A stretch of DNA of 64,000 nt. Source: a virus. The position numbers were made by a program, and so were the translations under genes. Positions 8,532 to 16,709 of the stretch are shown here, one piece after another (the stretch's first letter is position 1; the number at the start of each line of letters is the position of its first letter). The stretch spans positions 90,168-154,167 of IMG/VR virus record IMGVR_UViG_3300042514_001858. One strand, written 5' to 3'. Below the pieces are notes generated by a model. That model saw only the letters and a program-made list of their open reading frames with translations. It was not told where the DNA came from and did no database searches.

Positions 8532-8996
8532 ATGAGTAAATTTTTGAAACTTATTGAAGAACATGATCCAGCTACTAAGCGTAGAATGGTTGATTCTTCC
8601 AAAGCTAAAAAAAGCAAATTTTTAGAAATTCTGGAACAATATGATCCAGCTAATGAACAAAAAAGAGAAGATGCTTTCAAAGCTAAAATGCTTTTACATG
8701 AAAAGAAAAGACGATTCAAAAAGAAAAAATACGCTGAAGAGGATGAATCTATCAATGCTACAACAGGTACGTATGAAGTCGATAAAGAAGTCGAAGGATT
8801 GGCAGGTAAAGCTTCTGGTGGTTTGAAAGGTCTTGCAGGTAAATTGTTTGGCACTTCTGCACAAAAAGCAAAATCAGCAGTGAAAGAAAGACAAAATCTT
8901 GCCAATCAAGCAGTTGATGCTTATAGAAAAGGTTCCGTAAGAATTAAAAAAGGATTACAATCAGTAAAACAAACCGCAACTGGAAGAACTTATTAA
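8532..8996 (+). CDS. Basic internal-head candidate with duplicated leader
   Basis: A 154-residue basic protein. The first ~50 residues are a tandem duplication: SKFLKLIEEHDPA followed by a related SKFLEILEQYDPA, each with an L/I-x-E site (LIE, ILE) of the kind cut by T4-type prohead protease, and each followed by a lysine-rich tail ending in FKAK or SKAK. The middle is basic (KKRRFKKKKY). The C-terminus is rich in Ala, Gly and Lys (AGKASGGLKGLAGKLFG), as in DNA-condensing proteins. Function is unknown; a packaged protein is inferred from the leader, charge and late-type promoter. Confidence 0.6.
   Translation: MSKFLKLIEEHDPATKRRMVDSSKAKKSKFLEILEQYDPANEQKREDAFKAKMLLHEKKRRFKKKKYAEEDESINATTGTYEVDKEVEGLAGKASGGLKGLAGKLFGTSAQKAKSAVKERQNLANQAVDAYRKGSVRIKKGLQSVKQTATGRTY
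8535..8689 (+). repeat. Tandem duplication of ~75 nt inside the 8532 gene
   Basis: Two adjacent, diverged copies encode the SKFL..IE..DPA leader unit. The nucleotide copies share GATCCAGCTA and the CAAAGCTAAA end, so this is a true intragenic duplication. Confidence 0.6.
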
Positions 8997-8997
8997 T

Positions 8998-9408
8998 ATG
9001 AAATCAAAAACATTACAATTAATTGAAAAATATGTTCGTCTTCTTGAACAAGACGAACAAGATCCCAATGCTGGTATGGAGCAAGCACCTCCTCAAGAAG
9101 GGCAACCAGCACCTGAAGCACCAGCGGAAGAAGCTAATCCTGTTCCTCTCACTTCCATAGCAGAAATTAATTACATTAAACATGTTGTGATGGCATTGCT
9201 ATACGCAACAACAACTAATGTATCGGAAGCAGATAAATCAAATCTGAAGGAACTTGAAGTTGCTTTACAGGATGATGATGAAGCTCAAGAATTGTTACAA
9301 CAGACTGGAAAGACTGGTAAAGAATTTTATGAAGAAGAAATCCTACCAATTATTATGGGAATCCAGAATGAAAAAGAAGAAGCACAGAATTTAAACTCAA
9401 TTAGCTAA
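8998..9408 (+). CDS. Acidic small protein, head-associated candidate
   Basis: A 136-residue acidic protein I cannot name. The N-terminus, KTLQLIEKYVRLLEQDEQD, is an amphipathic helix with two L/I-x-E sites (LIE, LLE), then a proline/alanine/glutamate linker (residues ~25-50) and a helical C-terminal part. The layout (targeting-like helix, disordered linker, small helical domain) fits a prohead core or internal head protein. It starts 1 nt after the preceding stop, with no promoter box, so it is probably co-transcribed with the 8532 gene. Confidence 0.55.
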   Translation: MKSKTLQLIEKYVRLLEQDEQDPNAGMEQAPPQEGQPAPEAPAEEANPVPLTSIAEINYIKHVVMALLYATTTNVSEADKSNLKELEVALQDDDEAQELLQQTGKTGKEFYEEEILPIIMGIQNEKEEAQNLNSIS

Positions 9409-9416
9409 ATAATATT
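9405..9416 (+). promoter_or_regulatory. Late-type promoter abutting the ATG at 9417
   Basis: CTAAATAATATT directly before ATG; TAAATA 9406-9411, 5-nt gap. It overlaps the stop codon of the preceding gene. Confidence 0.65.
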
Positions 9417-9878
9417 ATGAAATTCAAAGGTGAAGAAAATAAAGTGATTTGGGAATCTTTCCGTGGTAAAGTTATGAACGAAAGATTTGATGACGAGATG
9501 GATGATGACTTCGGTGATGCCATGGAGTATGATGGTTTCGGTGACGACGATGAATTCGGTGGTGATGATGACTTTGGAGATGATGACTTCGGTGACGAAG
9601 GTGATTTTGATCAACCTGAAGCACAAGGAATGGTCATGGAATTTGACCCAATTAGTCCTGTTGAGAAGCACGAAGTTAATGAAGTTCTTCTTTCAGAGTT
9701 GAAAAAACTCGCTGAATATGCTGATCGTTTGTATGAAATGAGAAACGATTGTGAATTTGAAGATTGGATGGTTTCAGCGATTACTATTTCTTCGACTTAT
9801 GTTTCCGATGTTTGGCATCGCCTTGATGCTAAAGCTGATTTTGCAAACACTGGATTTGAACAATCCGATGATTATTAA
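9417..9878 (+). CDS. Acidic-repeat protein with helical C-terminal domain
   Basis: A 153-residue protein. Residues ~25-65 are a low-complexity run of Asp, Gly and Phe (repeats of the form DDDFGD), strongly acidic. The C-terminal ~60 residues, with LLSELKKLAEYADRLYEM then FEDWMVSAITISSTYVSDV, form a helical domain that recurs in proteins of T4-like marine phages, where it is of unknown function. The acidic stretch could mimic DNA or bind a basic partner. The late-type promoter and its neighbours suggest a structural or assembly role. Confidence 0.6.
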   Translation: MKFKGEENKVIWESFRGKVMNERFDDEMDDDFGDAMEYDGFGDDDEFGGDDDFGDDDFGDEGDFDQPEAQGMVMEFDPISPVEKHEVNEVLLSELKKLAEYADRLYEMRNDCEFEDWMVSAITISSTYVSDVWHRLDAKADFANTGFEQSDDY

Positions 9879-9894
9879 TAATTTTGATAAATGA

Positions 9895-10353
9895 ATGACA
9901 AATTTCAAACAATTCTTTGTGGAGAAAAATATATTCGGTCTAATCGAAGATATTTTCGTTGATGGTATCGGAACTATTTCCTCTAAATTGGATACTGGTA
10001 ACGGTGCTTACAATGTTTTACATGGAGAAGATATTGAATTTGGAGAGGATAAAAAAACAGGCGAGAAGATAGTAAGATTTACAACCATCAATTCCATGAG
10101 ATTAGAAAAACCTACAGAAGACACAATTATAATTAATATCGGAGAAGGAAATACTATTGAAAGACCTGTGTGTCTTTTTGATTGTGTTATAGGAGGTAAA
10201 AAATTTAAAAGTATCCCCTTTTCTATTAGTAATCGATCTACTAATGACCACAAGGTTTTAATCGGAAAAGATTTTATCAAAAATGAATTGGATGCCCTGA
10301 TCGATGTAGCATTAAACAATGTAGCAGACAAAAAATTATCAGTCGATGTATAA
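9895..10353 (+). CDS. Retropepsin-like aspartic protease with capsid-targeting-like leader
   Basis: A 152-residue protein. SSKLDTGNGAYNVLHG carries the aspartic-protease DTG triad near residue 40. The later segment (RPVCLFDCVIGG, then FSISNR, then VLIGKDFI) matches the RimK-linked, single-domain retropepsin family, which works as a dimer. The N-terminus, MTNFKQFFVEKN, looks like the leader of other head candidates here. Together these suggest a protease packaged in or acting on the head, but no catalytic activity can be shown from sequence. Its stop overlaps the next gene by 8 nt. No canonical late box precedes it, so it is probably expressed from 9405. Confidence 0.6.
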   Translation: MTNFKQFFVEKNIFGLIEDIFVDGIGTISSKLDTGNGAYNVLHGEDIEFGEDKKTGEKIVRFTTINSMRLEKPTEDTIIINIGEGNTIERPVCLFDCVIGGKKFKSIPFSISNRSTNDHKVLIGKDFIKNELDALIDVALNNVADKKLSVDV

Positions 10354-10900
10354 GTTATCACAAAGAGAATTATTGGAAGAGGGACTTTGGGACAAGTTTA
10401 AGGATTCCAAAGTTGGTAGAGGGCTTCGAAAAGTTGGTCAATTCGGGGCAGAAATTGCTAAAGTAGTTGCTCCAAATACTAGTTCTCAAGTTGGTTCTAT
10501 TGTTCAAAAATACAGAGACGCAAAACAAAATATTTCACAAGCTGGTAGAAAAATGGAAGATAGGGTTATCGAATTTTTAGATGGTTACAGTCTTATGCCT
10601 GATGATTCAGAAGTTAAAATGCTCAAAAGTTTTCCAAATGGTGATTCGCAGTGGAGAGTCAAAGTTGGAAAAAAAGACGTTGATCCAAATACAGGTGAAA
10701 GTAAAGTTGTTCAAAGATATAATTTTCCTATTGCTATAATCCTCCATGATAAAAAAAGCAATTCGTTTAAATTCCTAACAGAACCAGCACAAAGAAGAAC
10801 GGGTGCTGTTAATAATACTACGCCTCCACCATCTACTACGCCTCCACCATCTACTACGCCTCCACCATCTACTACGCCTCCACCAACTACTCGACCATAA
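10346..10900 (+). CDS. Head-associated candidate with C-terminal TTPPPS repeats
   Basis: A 184-residue protein of unknown function. The N-terminus has SQRELLEEGLWDKFKD, with an LLE site followed by a Gly/Lys-rich amphipathic region, a pattern often found at the start of small T4-like phage virion proteins. The middle (residues ~75-150) looks like a small beta domain with alternating charged strands. The C-terminus ends in four copies of TTPPPS, a rigid proline-rich tail encoded by near-identical 18-nt repeats. Overlaps the protease gene by 8 nt. Confidence 0.6.
   Translation: MYKLSQRELLEEGLWDKFKDSKVGRGLRKVGQFGAEIAKVVAPNTSSQVGSIVQKYRDAKQNISQAGRKMEDRVIEFLDGYSLMPDDSEVKMLKSFPNGDSQWRVKVGKKDVDPNTGESKVVQRYNFPIAIILHDKKSNSFKFLTEPAQRRTGAVNNTTPPPSTTPPPSTTPPPSTTPPPTTRP
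10817..10888 (+). repeat. Four tandem 18-nt repeats (TTPPPS codons)
   Basis: The unit ACTACGCCTCCACCATCT is repeated: three identical copies, then a fourth with ACT in place of TCT. Near-identity suggests recent expansion and likely length variation. Confidence 0.9.
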
Positions 10901-10904
10901 GGTA

Positions 10905-10936
10905 TTGACATCCACAAATTATTCATAAATATCACT
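10905..10936 (+). promoter_or_regulatory. Hybrid promoter: TTGACA plus TAAATA
   Basis: TTGACA (10905-10910), 15-nt spacer, TAAATA (10926-10931), 5 nt, ATG at 10937. It combines a sigma70-like -35 with the late box. Confidence 0.5.
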
Positions 10937-11116
10937 ATGAACGTAGAAATCGTAGTAAAAGAGGATGAGAATTTTAAAATTGTAGACGGTGTAGAAGAAG
11001 CACCGAAAGCTGTTGAGCAACCAATCAAAGTAGAAACACCACAAAAACCACAACCAACCTTGGAAAATCCAAAAGGTCATTCATGGTTTGATGGCACTTC
11101 TTGGGGGACAAAGTGA
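10937..11116 (+). CDS. Small hypothetical protein
   Basis: A 59-residue reading frame from ATG 10937 to TGA 11116, too short for many gene finders. It starts MNVEIVVKEDENFK, has an acidic/proline middle (VETPQKPQPTL) and ends GHSWFDGTSWGTK. A clean hybrid promoter with exact 5-nt spacing before the ATG is the main support. Function unknown; the Trp-containing tail suggests a small folded or peptide-binding end. Confidence 0.55.
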   Translation: MNVEIVVKEDENFKIVDGVEEAPKAVEQPIKVETPQKPQPTLENPKGHSWFDGTSWGTK

Positions 11117-11145
11117 TTGGTATTTATTGCTAAAATAAATGCGCA

Positions 11146-11886
11146 CTACACCTTGAGTACTTGCGTGATATGCTTCAATATCTGCGATCTCACAATATCA
11201 CTTATGTCAAATTTGACACATTGAATATCGTTTTTTACTGAGAAATCAGTATCAAATGCATCATACACGAAAGTGAACCCCGAATCATTGATATCTGCTT
11301 GAGCAGCATCCCCCAATACAAAGTATCGAGAATGTCTACCAAATCGTGTTAGGATAGTTGTTATCTCTCCCTTCGTCATATTTTGAGCTTCATCGATTAT
11401 CACAGCACAGCGATGGAAGGTAAGACCTCTTACAAAATTTACTGGTATTGCTTTAATATATTCGTTTTCCATCAAGTGAGTAATATCTGTTTTAGATAAA
11501 ATTTCATTTAATTTATCCAACATTGGCATAATATAAGGTAAGAATTTTTCATTCTCATCACCTTTAAGGAATCCAATTGAACGTGAAGAACTTTCCACCA
11601 CAGAACGAATGTAGATGATCTTATCAACATGCCCATTCTTCAAAAGCTCAAGGGCTGAAAATACAGCCAAATGCGTTTTTGCGCTTCCTGCTGGTCCGTT
11701 GACAAATACCATATTATTCTTCGGATGTTGCGACATATAATAAAATTTCTGTTGGTTATCAGTCATTGGATAATTATTTTTCAAATATAAATTTGATAAA
11801 TCAAACCCCTTTTTGATGTGTTCGGTATATTCCTCCGTCACATCCCGCTCTTTCCTCTTACGAGGAGGTGTCTTTTTTACTGACAT
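11146..11886 (-). CDS. phoH: PhoH-like P-loop ATPase
   Basis: A 246-residue PhoH family protein: NGPAGSAKTHLA is the P-loop near residue 63, and VIIDEAQNM is the Walker B near residue 160, followed by FVLGDAAQAD. PhoH-like proteins are common in T4-like and marine phages; a helicase/RNA-related role is proposed for some homologues but the phage function is unsettled. The N-terminal ~25 residues are basic and lysine/arginine rich. It is leftward and stands alone, with a TAAATA box 9 nt before the start. Confidence 0.88.
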   Translation of the reverse strand: MSVKKTPPRKRKERDVTEEYTEHIKKGFDLSNLYLKNNYPMTDNQQKFYYMSQHPKNNMVFVNGPAGSAKTHLAVFSALELLKNGHVDKIIYIRSVVESSSRSIGFLKGDENEKFLPYIMPMLDKLNEILSKTDITHLMENEYIKAIPVNFVRGLTFHRCAVIIDEAQNMTKGEITTILTRFGRHSRYFVLGDAAQADINDSGFTFVYDAFDTDFSVKNDIQCVKFDISDIVRSQILKHITQVLKV

Positions 11887-11902
11887 ATGTATTATTATTT
11901 AA
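11887..11902 (-). promoter_or_regulatory. Late-type box before phoH
   Basis: GTTAAATAATAAT on the minus strand; TAAATA (11901-11896) is 9 nt from the ATG, wider than the usual 5. Confidence 0.4.
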
Positions 11903-11948
11903 CAGAAAATCACTTGATTTTTGAGAATATGGTGGTAAATTAATTAAT

Positions 11949-12686
11949 ATGAAAATTGCATTCGCAGGGGCGCACAATACTGGAAAATCGACACTTATTA
12001 AGTCATTTTTACAAAAATGGCAAATGTATAAAACACCGTCGAAAACATACAGAGATATTATCAAAGAAAAAGATTTGAAACATTCTTCCAATACCACAGC
12101 CGAAACACAATTGCTTATTTTGGATTGGATGACAGAGACTTTAGAAGTTAATAAGGATGAGAAATATGTCGTCTATGATCGTTGTACTTTGGATAATTTG
12201 GCATATACTCTTCATGCTGCTGAGAAAGATTTGATATCGGAGGATGTTCTCGGAATTACTGTAGATATTGTTCGACGTTCTCTGAAAAATCTAGATATTA
12301 TTTTTTGGATTAAATACGATCCCACTATCAAAGTTGTAGCAGACGGATTACGGGATACTAATTTGAATTATATTCAAGAGATTGATGATATCTTTGCTGG
12401 TCTTTATGAACAATATTCAGATCAGCTTGAGAACACACCATTCTTCATTGCTGATGATATGCCAGCAATTATTCCCATTGAAAATATCCCGAATCTTGAT
12501 GATCGAATTGCTTGGATAGGAGAATTTATTGATCAAAAAGGCGAATTAATTGAAACACAGGACAGTATCCTCGATCCTAAAAATCTGGAGATGATGGAAC
12601 AAATGCTAAAAGATCAGAGTCAATGGACGGAAAAAGATAATGAATTCAAGAATATCACAAATCAAATTAAGAATTTTAAAATATGA
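11949..12686 (+). CDS. P-loop kinase, NadR/AAA_28-like
   Basis: A 245-residue P-loop protein. FAGAHNTGKSTL is the Walker A at residue 4-15, VVYDRCTLDNLAY resembles the DR(S/T) lid-side motif of nucleoside or NMN kinases, and a long helical C-terminus follows. AAA_28/NadR-type kinases phosphorylate ribosyl-nicotinamide or related small substrates; a deoxynucleotide or sugar-related substrate is equally possible here. Its stop overlaps the first glycosyltransferase start (ATGA), so it leads the glycan operon. Confidence 0.65.
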   Translation: MKIAFAGAHNTGKSTLIKSFLQKWQMYKTPSKTYRDIIKEKDLKHSSNTTAETQLLILDWMTETLEVNKDEKYVVYDRCTLDNLAYTLHAAEKDLISEDVLGITVDIVRRSLKNLDIIFWIKYDPTIKVVADGLRDTNLNYIQEIDDIFAGLYEQYSDQLENTPFFIADDMPAIIPIENIPNLDDRIAWIGEFIDQKGELIETQDSILDPKNLEMMEQMLKDQSQWTEKDNEFKNITNQIKNFKI

Positions 12687-13531
12687 GTGAAAAAATCGGA
12701 GTTGGTATTATCACATGTGGAAGAAAATCCATGTTTGAGAAGCTTTTCAATTCTCTTTTGGATTGTGGTGAACAAATTGATTATTTATATGTGGTTGAGG
12801 ATACTAAAACCAATCGCAGTTATGATGATAATTACGCTGTCGATATTGCAAGATCTTGGAAGGGTGAACACATCACAGTGTTCACCCCAACTGCAAATTT
12901 AGGTGTCGCCAAAGCTAAGAATAGCGCATTGGCGCATCTTCTTGATGCAGGATGTGATCATATCTTTCTGATTGAAGATGATATGTTTATTAAAAATCCA
13001 AACATCTTCCAAGCATATATCGACGCTTCTAAGAAAAGTGGTATTCAACATTTGATGTTTGGTTATCATGGACCAGCTAATAAAAATGGAATCTCTCGTG
13101 GTAAACCATATCCTCGATTGGTTGTTGATTATGGGGATTTCTCTCTCGCATTTAATCAGCATTGCGTTGGGGCATTTTGTTATTATTCCAGTAAGTGTCT
13201 AGAAGATGTCGGTCTAATCGATGAAAAATTTCGTAATGCTTTTGATCATGTTTCCCATAGTTATGAACTCGCTTTAAAGGGTTATTCCACTCCTTATTGG
13301 TGGTGGGCTGATCTGGCAAATTCTTTGGATTATATTGAAGAACAAGCGTGTTCAGAGGAAAATTCGTCCATCAAGACACCTGAATCCATGCAGAAATGGA
13401 GTGATAATATTCGAAGTTCCATGGAGTATTTCAAAGAGAAATTTGGCGTATTCCCGTTTGGGAATGATGGTGTCCTAGATACGAGAGAACAGGAAGTATT
13501 GACATTTTTGAAAAATACTATAAATCATTGA
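12683..13531 (+). CDS. Glycosyltransferase, GT2-type fold
   Basis: A 282-residue GT-A glycosyltransferase. GVGIITCGRKSMFEKLFNSLL is the usual N-terminal strand-helix, NLGVAKAKNSAL follows, and the metal-binding DxD is in FLIEDDMFI near residue 95. The C-terminal half (GAFCYYSSKCLEDVG, then FDHVSHSYELALKGY) looks like the acceptor-binding part of GT2 enzymes. First of a series of glycosyltransferases with 1-bp to about 13-bp overlaps or very short gaps, typical of a single operon. Confidence 0.8.
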   Translation: MSEKIGVGIITCGRKSMFEKLFNSLLDCGEQIDYLYVVEDTKTNRSYDDNYAVDIARSWKGEHITVFTPTANLGVAKAKNSALAHLLDAGCDHIFLIEDDMFIKNPNIFQAYIDASKKSGIQHLMFGYHGPANKNGISRGKPYPRLVVDYGDFSLAFNQHCVGAFCYYSSKCLEDVGLIDEKFRNAFDHVSHSYELALKGYSTPYWWWADLANSLDYIEEQACSEENSSIKTPESMQKWSDNIRSSMEYFKEKFGVFPFGNDGVLDTREQEVLTFLKNTINH

Positions 13532-13532
13532 A

Positions 13533-14342
13533 ATGAAATCCGACTTGAATAATATTGGCTTGATGATTCATTTCCGTAGGGACGTGGATGATCGATTTCG
13601 CAATCTAGAAATGGTTGTAAAATTCTATCGTGAAAATTCTGAAAATCTCCAAATCGCCATTCTGAATGATGATAAGGAATTGGATGGGGACTTCAAAAGA
13701 CTCTGTAAGCAATACGATTGTAAAGGTCTTTTTATGGTAAATCATGATGTTTATTGGAGAACCAAGGCATTCAATGAAATGTCTAAGATTCTGGAAGTTG
13801 ATTATCTGATTGCGGGAGATACTGATGTGATCGTTGATCCAAAATATATTCTGGAAGCGAAGCAATTGTTCGATGATAATGTGGGGATCGTGTATCCTTA
13901 CGATGGAATGTTCATTCATTTGAAGCAACCAATGTTTGAAAAATTCATCGCAGATCAATCCTTAGTTGATCTATTGGATAAATCTAAAGCACTTAAACCA
14001 ATCCCATACGATCAGGATGAGAATTTTCTCGTTGCACATCCCCAAAGCAAGGGAGGAATGGTTATGTTTAGTAAAAAAGCTTTTACCGAATGTAATGGGT
14101 ATAATCCAAATTTTAGAGGATGGGGTTATGAAGATGATGAGATCTTAGCTAGATTTCAAAAAATGGGATGGGGGATTTTGAGAGTTGGTAATAAAGAGGC
14201 AATAGCGTGGCATCTACCTCATGAAAATACAGTGAGAGAAAAACACCAATACTATGATAATAATCGGAAACACTCCGATTTCGTTTGTGGTAATACTAAG
14301 TGGGAAGATTTGGAAAAATATATTTGGAGTTGGACACTGTGA
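13533..14342 (+). CDS. Glycosyltransferase with GT7-like C-terminal signature
   Basis: A 269-residue GT-A enzyme. YLIAGDTDVIVDP carries the DxD. GGMVMFSKKAFTECNGYNP followed by FRGWGYEDDEILAR matches the WGxEDDE signature of beta-1,4-galactosyltransferase-type (GT7) domains, which contacts the acceptor and metal. The exact sugar is not readable from sequence. It overlaps the next gene through a GTGA start/stop. Confidence 0.75.
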   Translation: MKSDLNNIGLMIHFRRDVDDRFRNLEMVVKFYRENSENLQIAILNDDKELDGDFKRLCKQYDCKGLFMVNHDVYWRTKAFNEMSKILEVDYLIAGDTDVIVDPKYILEAKQLFDDNVGIVYPYDGMFIHLKQPMFEKFIADQSLVDLLDKSKALKPIPYDQDENFLVAHPQSKGGMVMFSKKAFTECNGYNPNFRGWGYEDDEILARFQKMGWGILRVGNKEAIAWHLPHENTVREKHQYYDNNRKHSDFVCGNTKWEDLEKYIWSWTL

Positions 14343-15037
14343 AACCTAGATTTTCCATATGTGTTCCCGTTTGGGAGCAGCACGGATTTGGTCTTCAGTA
14401 TTTGAAAGATCTGATCCATTCAATCCAAATCCAAACATTTCAGGATTGGGAGATTGTGATTTCTGATCATAGTAAAAATTTTGATATTTTTGATTTTTGT
14501 TTAGCGGAATCGGAGAAAGATTATATATTACGATATTTCAAATACGAGGAAAATTATGGTAATGGTGTTGCCAATCTCAACAATGCTCTGAAAAGAGCGG
14601 AAGGAGAAATCATCAAGATCATGTTTCAAGATGACTTCATGTTTGATCGTAGATGTTTGGAGAAATTCGATAAAGCATTCCAATGTGAAAATAATAAATG
14701 GGCTGTTTGTGGGTGTAATCATACGAGAGATGGTGTGAATTTTGATAGATTCATGGTTCCGTCTTGGAATGATAGATTGTTGGAAGGTGTGAATACAATT
14801 AGTTCTCCGTCCGTGCTATCTTTTAGAAATGAAAATATTGAATTGTTTGATGAGAACTTGACAATGCTCATGGATGTGGCATACTATTATCGAATGAATA
14901 AGCACCACGGATTACCCACGGTGATTGAAGACTGCTTGGTTACTAATCGGTGTCATGAGAATCAGATCAGTAGCAGGTATTCAGGAAATTTAGAAGACGA
15001 GATAAAATATTGTAAAGAAAAATATGATAGTAACTGA
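14339..15037 (+). CDS. Glycosyltransferase family 2
   Basis: A 232-residue GT2 enzyme. I place the start at the GTG at 14339, which overlaps the previous stop (GTGA) and gives MKPRFSICVPVWEQHG; a longer frame from 14300 would overlap the upstream gene by about 40 nt. NLNNALKRAEGEIIKIMFQDDFMF holds the DD metal-binding pair near residue 97. Its C-terminus overlaps the next gene by 14 nt. Confidence 0.78.
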   Translation: MKPRFSICVPVWEQHGFGLQYLKDLIHSIQIQTFQDWEIVISDHSKNFDIFDFCLAESEKDYILRYFKYEENYGNGVANLNNALKRAEGEIIKIMFQDDFMFDRRCLEKFDKAFQCENNKWAVCGCNHTRDGVNFDRFMVPSWNDRLLEGVNTISSPSVLSFRNENIELFDENLTMLMDVAYYYRMNKHHGLPTVIEDCLVTNRCHENQISSRYSGNLEDEIKYCKEKYDSN

Positions 15038-15920
15038 AATATACAATGGACAGGGATTAGGTAATCAACTTGCTTGTTACGTGACAACAAGAGTCGTTGC
15101 CAAAGATAAGGGATTTGATTTTGGGATTATGAATCCCCATAAATTTAAATGTTTGGATTTTATGGATTTAGATTTTGGATTACCCGTGATAGGTGGATAT
15201 TCAGAAAAAGAAGGCGATATACCCATTACTTTACCAGATGGTATTCAACATTCTTTCAAAGAAAGATGGTTGTATCTCTCAAATGGTTCCAATGTAACTA
15301 TCGATGATCCTAATTTAGAATTGATTCAAGATAACACACAAATTATCGGAATTTTTCAATCGGAAGATCGTATCATCCACCGCAAAGATGAAATTAGGCA
15401 GTGGTTGAAAATTAAACCAGAAAAGGATTGTTATGATTATTCTGATCCAAATATCTGCATCATTAATTATCGTGGCGGGGAATATGCAAGTGTTGCCGAT
15501 TTTCATTTGAATGGAAAGTATTGGGATGATGCGATTACCAGAATGAGACAAATTAACCCAAATTTTAGATTCGTTGTTATCACTGATGATGTAGAAAGAG
15601 CAAGCAGACAATTCCCTGATTTTGAAGTGAAACATTATGATATTGGAACAGATTTCACTATTATCAAGAATGCTCATTATTTGATTTTATCAAATTCCAG
15701 CTTCCCGTATTTTGCCACTTTACTAAGTGATACTGTAAAGTATATATTAGCTCCTAAATATTGGGGTCGCTATAATATATCAGATGGTTATTGGGCATGT
15801 GGCTACAACATTTTCAGGGATCATGTCTATATTGATAGGGAAGGAACATTGTTTGGATATGATGAATGTGTGGCAGAATTTGAAGAGTATAAGAAACGCG
15901 ACCCCAATTTTTGGAAATGA
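15024..15920 (+). CDS. GT11-like (alpha-1,2-fucosyltransferase-type) glycosyltransferase
   Basis: A 298-residue protein starting with IYNGQGLGNQLACY, the G-x-GNQ loop of GT11 fucosyltransferases. The donor-site segment is IINYRGGEY, in place of HxRRGD, so it is a diverged member. ILSNSSFPYFATLLSD resembles the conserved N-S-S-F-W motif. Together with the second GT11 at 20330 it suggests deoxyhexose addition; the acceptor is unknown. Confidence 0.65.
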   Translation: MIVTEIYNGQGLGNQLACYVTTRVVAKDKGFDFGIMNPHKFKCLDFMDLDFGLPVIGGYSEKEGDIPITLPDGIQHSFKERWLYLSNGSNVTIDDPNLELIQDNTQIIGIFQSEDRIIHRKDEIRQWLKIKPEKDCYDYSDPNICIINYRGGEYASVADFHLNGKYWDDAITRMRQINPNFRFVVITDDVERASRQFPDFEVKHYDIGTDFTIIKNAHYLILSNSSFPYFATLLSDTVKYILAPKYWGRYNISDGYWACGYNIFRDHVYIDREGTLFGYDECVAEFEEYKKRDPNFWK

Positions 15921-16708
15921 TCTACGACATTTTTAGCTTTAATAACGAACTTGACATGTTGGAATTGAGATTGAATATTCTCGATCCCTACGTGGATAAA
16001 TTTGTATTGGTAGAAGCGGATAAGACTTTCAGTGGTGTTGATAAGCCTTTGTATTACGAAGAGAATAAGGAACGCTTTGAGAAATTCCATGACAAGATTA
16101 TTCATTACAAGGTTCTAGATTCTCCAACATCGTTTGATGATCCAAATTGCGATCAGGAAATCTTACAGATGGCACTCAACAGTGATATGGTAACACGAGA
16201 ACATATATGCTGGGTCGTTGAATTTTATCAGAAAGAATCTATTAAAAAAGCTTTAATTAATTTGGAAGATGACGATATTTGCATAATTTCTGATGTTGAT
16301 GAAATATGGAATTATGATATATCATTATCTCCAAATGGGGAAGAAATTTTGAAACCATTAATTAATAATTGCTATATAGAATATCTTAACGTTAAAACAA
16401 ATGAAAATTGGACATATTTTACTGGTCCTATAATCACTAGATATGAAAATATTAAAAATATTAATCCAATGTGTCATTTAAGAGTATTGAAAAAATTTCA
16501 ACATCTCTATAAGTTTATAGAGAATGGTGGATGGCATTTTAATGCTTTGGGTGGAATACAGAAAAAGATTGAAGATTTTAAGCATCCAGTATATCATAGT
16601 GGATACATGGAAATGAGAAAAAATGGATATAGAATAGACGAAGTAGGATTGCCTATATTCATTTTAGAAAATATGGATAAATTAAAAAATAAGAAATTAA
16701 TATTATAA
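15911..16708 (+). CDS. Glycosyltransferase family 17-like
   Basis: A 265-residue protein matching GT17 (beta-1,4-N-acetylglucosaminyltransferase-like). The N-terminus, IYDIFSFNNELDMLELRLNIL, then FVLVEADKTFSG and a DVDEIWN motif near residue 130 are characteristic. GT17-like enzymes are found in bacteria and large viruses as well as animals. It starts inside the end of the preceding gene (10-nt overlap). Confidence 0.78.
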   Translation: MEMIYDIFSFNNELDMLELRLNILDPYVDKFVLVEADKTFSGVDKPLYYEENKERFEKFHDKIIHYKVLDSPTSFDDPNCDQEILQMALNSDMVTREHICWVVEFYQKESIKKALINLEDDDICIISDVDEIWNYDISLSPNGEEILKPLINNCYIEYLNVKTNENWTYFTGPIITRYENIKNINPMCHLRVLKKFQHLYKFIENGGWHFNALGGIQKKIEDFKHPVYHSGYMEMRKNGYRIDEVGLPIFILENMDKLKNKKLIL

Positions 16709-16709
16709 T

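Noticed and set aside
9405-9671. Frame opposite the acidic-repeat gene on the minus strand
   Set aside because: It is the mirror of GAT/GGT repeat codons and has no promoter or recognisable domain.
14300-14338. Start of the GT2 gene at 14300
   Set aside because: It overlaps the preceding gene by about 40 nt; the GTG at 14339 overlapping the stop (GTGA) is more natural.
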